Virus record (IMG/VR): IMGVR_UViG_3300033143_003488 | Location: 1 to 46,698 of that record | DNA: 46,698 nt | Reading direction: 5' to 3' (one strand) | Source: a virus | Shown: positions 31,549 to 39,471 of the stretch, piece after piece | How the letters are laid out: each line of letters opens with the position of its first letter | Position numbering within the stretch: position 1 is the first letter of the stretch | Position numbers and translations under genes: made by a program | The notes under the pieces: generated by a model | The model's input: the letters and a program-made list of their open reading frames with translations, nothing else | Told to the model about the DNA's origin: nothing | The model's database searches: none

Positions 31549-32586
31549 TTATGCGCTAACGTGCCCTCTTTTGGTCACGATACGGCCTTGTTGCCCCGCA
31601 GCAATAATGTCTTTTTCAATTGCTCGAGCCTCTTCTTCTTTGCCTTTATATCGACCTTTGGTTTTGTCAGTGTAAAAATCAGTTACTTCCTGAGATGTAT
31701 ACACCCTTAACTCCGGAGCTGGAGGCTTACCACCACCCTTGCTATTCGGAGAAATTAATTCCTCTGGTATCGACGGCACGTCATCTTGAGACTCACCATT
31801 TGTCGATGTGGCTTTGAAGTCGTTAAAAATACCAGACACTTGTTCAAGGTCTAAATTCTTCCGCGCTTCTCTGAGAAAATCCAATCTGGTTTTCCCGCTG
31901 TAAGGAACTTCTTCGTCCAGAAACTTTAAGAACTCGGGGTTGGTATTGGTTTTTTCCCAATCACTCCCAACTCTTTCATTCATACCGCTAAAGAAACGCT
32001 GCTCGTCGCTTACGACCGCATGCTCCTTAACTTGTTTCTGGCCCTGCTTTAAACTAGCAAGCTCTGCTTGAACATCCATTAATGTTTTAACGAGTTCAGT
32101 GTTGGATTGCTCCGCAACTTTCTCCATCATATTAATGTAACCATCGCCATACTGTTCACGCTCTTCGTCAGTGAACACGACTGGTGCTGGTGCCGTGACT
32201 TCTGGTTTTGACTCCAGTTGCTCAATCTTCTCCTGCAGAGCGGCCATCTTAGAATTTACTTCATCGACGGCAGTGTGTGCAGTATCCAATTCGCCACGTA
32301 ATTTCGGAACCTCGCGGTCATAACTAGCTTTAAGCCCGTTAAATCGCTTTTCCCAATCTGTCTCAGGTTTTGCCGCAAGCTCCTCACTTTTGGCGTCTTT
32401 ATCAGGTTGGTCTAAATTCTTGTCCTCATCTGCCTTAGCAGCGAGTTCCGCATCATCTGCGGGGTTTGGTTCCTGAACTGCATCAAGGGCGACATCATCT
32501 GCCGGATTCTTTATCAGTTCTTCCTGAAGTTTTTTCGCTTCAGCTGCTTGCTTTTTAATGCCTTTTGGTTGCCTTACTTGTGCCAT
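31549..32586 (-). CDS. Capsid scaffolding protein
   Basis: A 345-aa highly charged protein directly upstream of the coat gene. N-terminal Lys/Glu-rich helix, an acidic Asp/Ala-rich segment, a coiled coil (about 100-160), and a C-terminus with 'VTDFYTDKTKGRYKGKEEEA', close to the 'v..fy.dv..GkY.g...e....e..i..A..eGRI' ending of podovirus scaffolds. It directs procapsid assembly by binding the coat. The start at 32586 (MAQVRQPKG) is chosen because AGAGAGAG lies just upstream; a reading from 32613 has no ribosome site. Confidence 0.88.
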   Translation of the reverse strand: MAQVRQPKGIKKQAAEAKKLQEELIKNPADDVALDAVQEPNPADDAELAAKADEDKNLDQPDKDAKSEELAAKPETDWEKRFNGLKASYDREVPKLRGELDTAHTAVDEVNSKMAALQEKIEQLESKPEVTAPAPVVFTDEEREQYGDGYINMMEKVAEQSNTELVKTLMDVQAELASLKQGQKQVKEHAVVSDEQRFFSGMNERVGSDWEKTNTNPEFLKFLDEEVPYSGKTRLDFLREARKNLDLEQVSGIFNDFKATSTNGESQDDVPSIPEELISPNSKGGGKPPAPELRVYTSQEVTDFYTDKTKGRYKGKEEEARAIEKDIIAAGQQGRIVTKRGHVSA

Positions 32587-32724
32587 ATCTATTTCTCTCT
32601 CTTTGCAGGCCATCAGTGCTGGGGCTCACGCCTTCACTTCAGGGATTCGCGATATGCCGATAAGCTATAAATAGGATTCATCGACGTATAAAATAAACTT
32701 ATGTTGATTGTAGTGTGTAACCTG

Positions 32725-32922
32725 TTATTTGACAAGCTTTATCAGCTCTTCAAGAAGAATTGCTGCGCCTTGCCCACGGTACATTTGAATGTCTTCTTTC
32801 TGCCGATTACTGGAGTCTTCATCCTTAAGGCATTTCTCCAAATAACCAATGAATTCCTTGCCTTCTGTCGAACAGGCAATCATATGTATAGCGCTTCTTT
32901 CTCTCTCATCTGGATTTAACAT
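32725..32922 (-). CDS. Small hypothetical protein upstream of the scaffold
   Basis: A 65-aa helical protein (MLNPDERERSAIHMIACST). Its pattern 'F..YLEKCL..E', then 'R.kEDI.MYRGQGAAILLEELIKL', is typical of small podovirus proteins between portal and scaffold genes. Function unknown. The stop is followed by 138 bp without a gene before the scaffold; I see a possible AT-rich promoter there (TTATAC near 32690) but no good -35. Confidence 0.6.
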   Translation of the reverse strand: MLNPDERERSAIHMIACSTEGKEFIGYLEKCLKDEDSSNRQKEDIQMYRGQGAAILLEELIKLVK

Positions 32923-33422
32923 CAGACCTCCGAAAATATAATAATTAATGCCAGAGCTTCATCATGCTCTACCAGTTTTTCTTTAATTAATTTTGCTGCT
33001 GATAATTCTTTTTTGGCCCTCAACTTAAGCGCGACAACTGCTTTTTTCTCCGATACACCAAGCTCACGTTTCACAGCCTCGATTTTCTTTATCAGGTCAT
33101 CTGGGGGCAGCATTTCGAGCGCCTGCTTCGGTGTCGGCATTGGGAGACCGGAAACCTCGTAAGTCTCACCGTCAAGCGTCACCTCGGTTGCCTCGCTAAG
33201 AGTTTCCCTGATTTGCTCTGGCGTGATATCTGAGAGCCTTAATGACGGTTCTTGGTCATCAATTTTCAGAAATATTTTACGTGGAGCAATCTGATATTGT
33301 GGGACCGAACCACCCGAACCTGTGTCACGGCCACCATCTGTAATCACATAAGCGCCATACGAGCCAAGGCCAAATAAGCAAATGTTATTCGATGAACCTA
33401 AACCTCGTGTGCATAATGTCAT
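32922..33422 (-). CDS. Hypothetical virion-module protein
   Basis: A 166-aa protein. The start 'MTLCTRGLGSSNNICLFGLG' has the repeated 'GLG' pattern of a common phage family found between fibre and scaffold genes. The middle contains 'EPSLRLSDITPEQIRETLSE' and 'YEVSGLPMPTPKQALEMLPP', and the end is a long charged helix. No catalytic motif. Function unknown. Overlaps neighbours by 1 and 4 nt. Confidence 0.6.
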   Translation of the reverse strand: MTLCTRGLGSSNNICLFGLGSYGAYVITDGGRDTGSGGSVPQYQIAPRKIFLKIDDQEPSLRLSDITPEQIRETLSEATEVTLDGETYEVSGLPMPTPKQALEMLPPDDLIKKIEAVKRELGVSEKKAVVALKLRAKKELSAAKLIKEKLVEHDEALALIIIFSEV

Positions 33423-34687
33423 TCTAATCGGTCTCGACGATTAACTGCATTTCCAGCATATGGGTCTGTTGCTGCGATATTTTCCCAGATATTAGCGGTG
33501 AATAGTGGCGTTACATTATCTCTGGCAAACACCGTCATTATTCCAGTCACTGGGTTAGTTTCAGTTTTATTTCTTAATATGCTGTCAGCAATATTAATAT
33601 TGGCTGGATAACCTGTTTCATCAATGACAACACCAGCAGTTGGTACTTCGTTTACAAATTTACACATGCCTCTGGCAATCATGGAGTTAGCCACGGTGGT
33701 GGTATTCGATGAGTCAAATGTGAGTGAACCTTCAGCCACTTCAACGGTTACTTCATCAAGGACGTTATTACAATCTTTAAGGGTGAGACCGCCTTCATTT
33801 CCTCGGACACTTAGATTGCACCAGCCCGTTGCATTCATGCTAACTGTTGGCCGGCCAAGCCCTGCAATCGCGGAAGCGTTGTCTTTCATGAACACACTGG
33901 CACCATCAACACAAATTAAATCACCAGCAAGCCCGTTTTTCTCAAAGAAGCCGTTCAGATAGAAGCCGCCGAGCAATACGCTTTCCTGAACAATAATCAC
34001 ACCAATGTAATTGCCTTGCATCTTACAATGCCAAAACTCAGATTTAGTTAAATCCTGTCCGTTTGCATCAATGGTTGGTGTACCAACACCGATAACCTTG
34101 AAGTTTTTAAGTTGTCTATCGAGCGTTATATCAGCATAGACATATAGTGTCTTGATGCCTTCAGCTTCAGCATAATCAACCGCAGCGGTTAATGTATTAA
34201 ATGGCGAGGCTTGTGACCCATCGCCGGCAGGAACAAGCTCAGTATCAATCCAAACGCCAGCTTCCATGTAATTAAGGCGCTCAAGTGTCGCTAACTCTCC
34301 AGCAGACAACCCGCCGCCTGATGTGGCCAGCTGCGTGACTGGCTGCAAGCCTATAATTGCTGCTGTGAACGCGCCAATGGTTGGAATAAATATAGGTAAA
34401 TCTGTACTTTCAGCAACCAAGCTCCCAGTCAAGTAAGTTGTTATATCTTCCTCTGGTGGTCTAAGCCTCCAGCCAGCAACATTATTCCAGAAGAAATATG
34501 TACCGGCTTTAAGCTCACCAGTCAACGGGTCACCCCCAACTGGTCTGAATAGTTGTGGGTACTTCATATTGGAGTTGTTGCCTAACAGCCAATCTTTCCA
34601 AGCTTCATATAAATCTTCACGCACATCAACTTCAGTTACACCGGAGTCGAGCGTTACGATTAAGTTGTCTCCATCAAAAGTTGGCAT
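33419..34687 (-). CDS. Structural protein with beta-helix-like C-terminus
   Basis: A 422-aa protein. N-terminal domain opens 'MPTFDGDNLIVTLDSGVTEV' with 'DLYEAWKDWLL', a phage structural opening seen in tail or appendage proteins. After 'AGDGSQASPFNTLTAAVDYA' (the start seen in parallel beta-helix proteins) come many short strands with Asn, Ser and Val turns to about 380. This layout suggests a trimeric beta-helix. Two-nt spacing to the gene at 34690. Could be a fibre or a collar part. Confidence 0.65.
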   Translation of the reverse strand: MPTFDGDNLIVTLDSGVTEVDVREDLYEAWKDWLLGNNSNMKYPQLFRPVGGDPLTGELKAGTYFFWNNVAGWRLRPPEEDITTYLTGSLVAESTDLPIFIPTIGAFTAAIIGLQPVTQLATSGGGLSAGELATLERLNYMEAGVWIDTELVPAGDGSQASPFNTLTAAVDYAEAEGIKTLYVYADITLDRQLKNFKVIGVGTPTIDANGQDLTKSEFWHCKMQGNYIGVIIVQESVLLGGFYLNGFFEKNGLAGDLICVDGASVFMKDNASAIAGLGRPTVSMNATGWCNLSVRGNEGGLTLKDCNNVLDEVTVEVAEGSLTFDSSNTTTVANSMIARGMCKFVNEVPTAGVVIDETGYPANINIADSILRNKTETNPVTGIMTVFARDNVTPLFTANIWENIAATDPYAGNAVNRRDRLE

Positions 34688-34689
34688 AA

Positions 34690-36321
34690 TTATCCTACAA
34701 AATTTGGCTCATCGAGCTGTGTAATTGAAACAGTTTGGTCCACAGTGAATATTCGGTTTTCAAGTCTGAGCGGTATTGAAGCGTCAGCCTCATCTTCACC
34801 ACCCTCAAGAATAACAATATCAACACCGGTAGAAATCGGGACCGCAAAATTAAATGAGGTGCCTGAGTTTAATGTTTCATCAACCAAGGTTGAGGTTCCA
34901 GTTAAATAAACACTCACAACGGAACCAGCAAGCAATGGTGACAAAGTAATACTCAAATCGGCTGTTACAAGTATTGTGGCACCAGCTGTTCTTACATGGC
35001 TCGCAGCTGTTACGCCCGAACCACCTGAGATATTAATCGTCATCGAACCGGTTGCGATATTTACATAAATTGCTTTATCAGCATCAACCGTTAGTGAGTA
35101 ACCGGTAAAGTCAATACCGTTCAATGTTACGTTTGCAGCTGTGCCGGTAATCTCTAAACCATTACCTGCCCCACCACTTATAAACTCTGTGTTACTAATC
35201 TTTCCGGCTTCAGCTGGACTTGCTGTTGTCACTGCTATAGTTGCATTAAATGTGTCATCTATTATGCACCCATCTAATGTTGCCCCACCTGTTGTGATTT
35301 TATCGCAGCGCCTAAATGTTGTTCCGTTAATTATGTTGGTGTTTGTTCCATCATTAAAGACAAACGTACCCATATCAGTGAATGAACACGACTCAAATAA
35401 AAGTGTTGCGTTATCAATAACAGCAAAAATACCTCGGCTTGCTGTAGCGGCAATAGCATTATCAACGCCATCCTGAGCCGATATTGCAATTGAGGTCCAC
35501 TCTATATTTGAGCTTGAATGGCGTATTTCTATTTTATTAAAGTTAGACGTTACTTGGGGTACGTTATCAACAAAAATGTTTGCGTTTGAATCTCTGAAGT
35601 CAACAGACGTTCCGGCAAGGCCGAGCGACATTAAGCCTTTCCACTTATAACCGCCAAATATCTTTTGAAATAATGCGTATCTTTGTCCAGAGCTGTCATC
35701 AAATGAAGACATTCCGGTAAAGGTGCCATAGTCACCAGCTTGGCCATCAGTAACTTCTAATGTGCACCGGCCAACGCGAATAACATCAACAGCAAAAGGA
35801 TTACCGCGAGACTGGGCTGTTGCATTTATTGCAATACCTACAACGCTCCAAGTGTCATCAGGTGTGCCAACCGTTGTATCAGGAGTTGCTGTGTCAGGGT
35901 CGATTGCATAGTTCGCCCAACCACCAATCGGATTGGGGTCAAAATCTGAACCGGATGCTTTGAAAGCGTAAAAATCACCCAAAGTATCACCAACTATTGT
36001 TCTTATGCCACCATTAGCATAAGTTGCTAATGATGATGGGGAGGCCCAAAAAGCCCAGATAAGAATCGCACCATCCGTATCAACAGTGAAAGCACCAGCA
36101 AATTGGTTGACATCATTAAGGAGTGTGCCAACACCTGTCTTGGTGAACTGTGCGGAAATGCAATCTGTGCCTTGAATATAAAAGTTAGATTCGGCTGTTT
36201 CTGTGCCGCCATCAGCCCACGCAGCAACGCTTGACTCGTCCCAGTTGGTTACGGTAAGAGCTTCATCAACTAAACCACTATTAGCAGAGGTTAAATCAGA
36301 ATCGTATGCTGCTATTGCCAT
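34690..36321 (-). CDS. Beta-helix-type structural protein
   Basis: A 543-aa protein. The first 200 residues resemble a jelly-roll ('NFYIQGTDCISAQFTKTG', 'GAILIWAFWASP'), followed from about 210 by a repetitive strand pattern ('NKIEIRHSSSNIEWTSIAIS', 'LFESCSFTDMGTFVFNDGTN', 'LDGCIIDDTF', 'NVTLNGIDFTGY') typical of a right-handed beta-helix. Probably a virion surface or fibre protein. The start at 36321 follows GAGGGGA, inside the end of the Cys-rich gene. Confidence 0.65.
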   Translation of the reverse strand: MAIAAYDSDLTSANSGLVDEALTVTNWDESSVAAWADGGTETAESNFYIQGTDCISAQFTKTGVGTLLNDVNQFAGAFTVDTDGAILIWAFWASPSSLATYANGGIRTIVGDTLGDFYAFKASGSDFDPNPIGGWANYAIDPDTATPDTTVGTPDDTWSVVGIAINATAQSRGNPFAVDVIRVGRCTLEVTDGQAGDYGTFTGMSSFDDSSGQRYALFQKIFGGYKWKGLMSLGLAGTSVDFRDSNANIFVDNVPQVTSNFNKIEIRHSSSNIEWTSIAISAQDGVDNAIAATASRGIFAVIDNATLLFESCSFTDMGTFVFNDGTNTNIINGTTFRRCDKITTGGATLDGCIIDDTFNATIAVTTASPAEAGKISNTEFISGGAGNGLEITGTAANVTLNGIDFTGYSLTVDADKAIYVNIATGSMTINISGGSGVTAASHVRTAGATILVTADLSITLSPLLAGSVVSVYLTGTSTLVDETLNSGTSFNFAVPISTGVDIVILEGGEDEADASIPLRLENRIFTVDQTVSITQLDEPNFVG

Positions 36322-36733
36322 TTTTCCCCTCTGCTATTTTATGTACTCGACTCAGTAGCTCTTCCGGCCTAACATCGTCCAAGTGATAAACTATAGGTTG
36401 ACCCTTCTTGGTGAACACAACATTAATCCCTTCTTTTAAGAAAAAATCAACCTGTCCACTCATGAATTTGAAGTCAGTATGATTTGGGTTTATTGTCCCA
36501 AACATTAAATCATCTTCGAGCTTTTCAAAAATAACACCACAGTTATCTGGGCGCATTTTCTCTGAAGCAGCCCCCATCTGATTGTAAGCACATTTAAACT
36601 CGAGGCACCGAGCATCTACTGTTTCATAAATATCACAGCCTTTATTGCAGTGCTTGCATGCCTCCCCTGCTTTTTTATCCATCCAAGGGACATCGAGCAG
36701 GAGACAACATAATGTGCATTCACCGCATTCCAT
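36296..36733 (-). CDS. YkgJ-like Cys-cluster protein
   Basis: A 145-aa protein. The N-terminus has CGECTLCC (the CxxCxxCC motif), then 'CKHCNKGCDIYE', 'RCLEFKC' and 'RPDNCGVIF', giving about eleven Cys in the first 66 residues. This is the YkgJ-type putative metal-chelating (Zn or Fe/Fe-S) pattern. The C-terminal half is an alpha-beta region without Cys. It lies between two structural genes, overlapping the downstream one by 26 nt and the upstream one by 1 nt. Its role in the virion or in protein modification is unknown. Confidence 0.75.
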   Translation of the reverse strand: MECGECTLCCLLLDVPWMDKKAGEACKHCNKGCDIYETVDARCLEFKCAYNQMGAASEKMRPDNCGVIFEKLEDDLMFGTINPNHTDFKFMSGQVDFFLKEGINVVFTKKGQPIVYHLDDVRPEELLSRVHKIAEGKNGNSSIRF

Positions 36734-39435
36734 TAAACAGTTACGTTCAACTCGCCCTGTGCAACTAACGGGATGATAAGCGCTGTGGTTGATATTGATT
36801 GGTCGGTTGACTCGGTGTACTGAGCGGTTATTCGACCAACTGCTTTTGCTTTAACGCTGGCTGTGGTGCCACCTGAGCGACCACCCTGAACATTATTTGA
36901 ATAATCAAATGAGAAGGCAAAATCAACTTGCAATGGAACCTGAACAACTTTTGAAATTGTAATTGCCGGACCAGTGCCTTCAGTTGAAATTAAGATACCT
37001 TCTTCATTAACAACAGTTAGCTCATTAACTGGTGTCGCTGTAACTTCCCAGATGTGGTTGTTATCTGTGCTGCCCTCAATCTCAATAAAGTCACCGACAG
37101 AGAACACGCCATCGATTCCGGTCTGGCCAATAGTGTCAGTTGCAGTGAATGAAATATCCGTACCGCTTGCTGTTACGTTCGTGTGAACAATAATCGCATC
37201 CGGTGTATCAATTGGATTTTCATCGATGCTTGCTGCTTCACCGGCTGTGGTAACAATGGTTGCACCATCATAGCGGGTGACACTCCATAATGATGTGGAG
37301 GTTAATGCTGTCACCTGATAAATGCCGTTCATCGGTTCATCGATACCAGTTAAGCCTTTCACTTCAACATAAGCACCAACACCGCGATTTAATGATGCTG
37401 GGAACTGGGCAGTTGAAACAAATGTTCCGTTTGCTCCGGTCCCTGCCGTAACAACAAAAGTTGCATCAACTGCGTTTTCGATAGTATGGGTGAAGAACAA
37501 GATGCCATCAGAAACTGCATCACTGTTCAGCGTAGCATTTGCATCCAAGGTTACGGATGTTGCAATTGGTTTTAATTGACCAACACCGTTGCTGTCATAA
37601 AAGACAACATCATTTGCGCTTGATGAATTGAGGCTGTCGATATATAAACCGGCACCACCACCATCAGGGCTTACTGTTTGCGTTAAACCACCATCAGCAG
37701 AACCAACTTCTAATGTGTCGCCAACAAACCGAGCCAATAGCCCGATTGCGCGACCAATAGCATCAGCTCCAGCATCATCATCGATGTCGGTAAGTTTCCG
37801 TAATTGCCATTGCAACCACTCAAAACATTCTTCAGCTGTACCGTTATTACCTTCCATAATGAAACCGAAGTTATATGGACCACCAACCAGCACACCTGAA
37901 CCACCACGAGCTTGTGGTGTTGCGTACATTGTTAATGTCATTAAGTCATAAGGCGATACCGTCATATTTGCATCGGTAGTCGTAATCTTTAAATCAGAAC
38001 CGGTTTTAAGCGGGAACTGGAATACGAAGTTACCAAGCACTGATTTATTAATTGTATTCAAATCAGCTTGTGCAAATGTTGAGCCGAATGTGTCACCGGC
38101 ATCACGTTCACGCATACCTAAACGGAAAGCATTTGAGTTATCAACTGCAAGAATTGCGGCTGTGTCATCAGCATTTATTGTTAAGCCGGCTGTGGTTAAT
38201 ACTAGTGCTGAAACACCAGTTAATACCCATGACCCATTATTAGCGGCATCTTCTGCGTCACGAATTGTTACCATACCACCAACAACATAACCTTCTGTAA
38301 TGAACGAGCCGCCAATACGAGTAATTGTTGTTGCTGTGATTGCTAAATCGGTTTGCGCCTGCTCTTTAAAGAACTCAACCGCTTCATTCACCGGACCGGC
38401 AAAATCTAAATCAAACGTGTTATCAACCGTAGTATCCGTACCGAACATACCGAAGGCAGTATCAGTCAGGGAATTTTCCACGGCATCAACCGTCAATACG
38501 CCAGCGCGTCGAGCGGTTATATTGCCGGCTGAATCGATTTCATTCCAGCCTGCATTACGCATCAACTTACGTGTGCGAATACCGAAAGTACCAAGGGCAA
38601 TGTCAGCATCATCAACGAAGTTCCAGCCAGAATTATTACCACCAGCATCCTGCCCCATTAAATATTTACCAGCATCTGCATCAATACAGCGCATTGGGAA
38701 CTTGGCATTTGCACGGAGGAAGGTATCATCCAGCCAGTCAATCATGGTTTTAGAGTAGACTGCTTGACCTGACGCGCCGGTTGCATCAATACCGCCTTGT
38801 TCCAAAATATAAAGCCCGTTGGAGGCTGTATCGAACATAATCGTTTTGCGTTCGGTTACGGTGTCAGCTGCTTCGGAAGCTGCATCATTTGGCTCATTAG
38901 CGTTACCGGCGGCAACCCCGAGTAATTTTGTACAGGTATAATCGTCGTTCACCGTATTGATTGTGATGACTTCATACGCGCCATTGTTGTCAGCATCAGA
39001 GTGCGCTTCAACTTCAAAACGCTCACCAACTGCCATGGTAGGTAATCCGCTTAATGCTGATGTTATATCAACGCGGTTAGCCGTGGTTGCTGTAGCTGGT
39101 GTCGTATTTGCGAACACCATATCAGTCAGTGCAGTATCGACAGCTGAGAACATATCAACAGCTTCGGCACCACCGGCAATTGGATTTGAACCGCTGACTT
39201 TATCAACAGTTACAGAGTTTGTTGCTGGTGAGGCATCATTGACCTGATATAAACCATTATTTACAGTTGATGAATGGTCGCGAACTTCGAAAAATTCATT
39301 GTCATCCAGCGGGGGTAGTTCAGAGCCTGCGCTCGTTATCGTTACTTGATTGCCTGTAGGAGTACCCCAAACGGCATCCGATACGGCGAGTAATGAACCT
39401 TGTGATAAACCCGATGGGTCATTTGCTTGTGGCAT
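36733..39435 (-). CDS. Large modular structural protein
   Basis: A 900-aa protein directly downstream of the portal. At least five copies of a 50-60 residue module are visible near residues 25, 123, 345, 675 and 775. Their core pattern is 'l..G..feV......NNG.y.Vt', as in 'NEFFEVRDHSSTVNNGLYQV', 'ERFEVEAHSDADNNGAYEVI' and 'AYVEVKGLTG....MNGIYQV'. The centre contains a different beta-rich domain. The C-terminus ends 'STTALIIPLVAQGELNVTV'. Probably a virion surface or whisker-like protein. Ribosome site AGGAG, ATG at 39435. Confidence 0.65.
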   Translation of the reverse strand: MPQANDPSGLSQGSLLAVSDAVWGTPTGNQVTITSAGSELPPLDDNEFFEVRDHSSTVNNGLYQVNDASPATNSVTVDKVSGSNPIAGGAEAVDMFSAVDTALTDMVFANTTPATATTANRVDITSALSGLPTMAVGERFEVEAHSDADNNGAYEVITINTVNDDYTCTKLLGVAAGNANEPNDAASEAADTVTERKTIMFDTASNGLYILEQGGIDATGASGQAVYSKTMIDWLDDTFLRANAKFPMRCIDADAGKYLMGQDAGGNNSGWNFVDDADIALGTFGIRTRKLMRNAGWNEIDSAGNITARRAGVLTVDAVENSLTDTAFGMFGTDTTVDNTFDLDFAGPVNEAVEFFKEQAQTDLAITATTITRIGGSFITEGYVVGGMVTIRDAEDAANNGSWVLTGVSALVLTTAGLTINADDTAAILAVDNSNAFRLGMRERDAGDTFGSTFAQADLNTINKSVLGNFVFQFPLKTGSDLKITTTDANMTVSPYDLMTLTMYATPQARGGSGVLVGGPYNFGFIMEGNNGTAEECFEWLQWQLRKLTDIDDDAGADAIGRAIGLLARFVGDTLEVGSADGGLTQTVSPDGGGAGLYIDSLNSSSANDVVFYDSNGVGQLKPIATSVTLDANATLNSDAVSDGILFFTHTIENAVDATFVVTAGTGANGTFVSTAQFPASLNRGVGAYVEVKGLTGIDEPMNGIYQVTALTSTSLWSVTRYDGATIVTTAGEAASIDENPIDTPDAIIVHTNVTASGTDISFTATDTIGQTGIDGVFSVGDFIEIEGSTDNNHIWEVTATPVNELTVVNEEGILISTEGTGPAITISKVVQVPLQVDFAFSFDYSNNVQGGRSGGTTASVKAKAVGRITAQYTESTDQSISTTALIIPLVAQGELNVTV

Positions 39436-39471
39436 TGGTAAATCTCCTAGTTAGCTCTCTCATAAGCCCGA

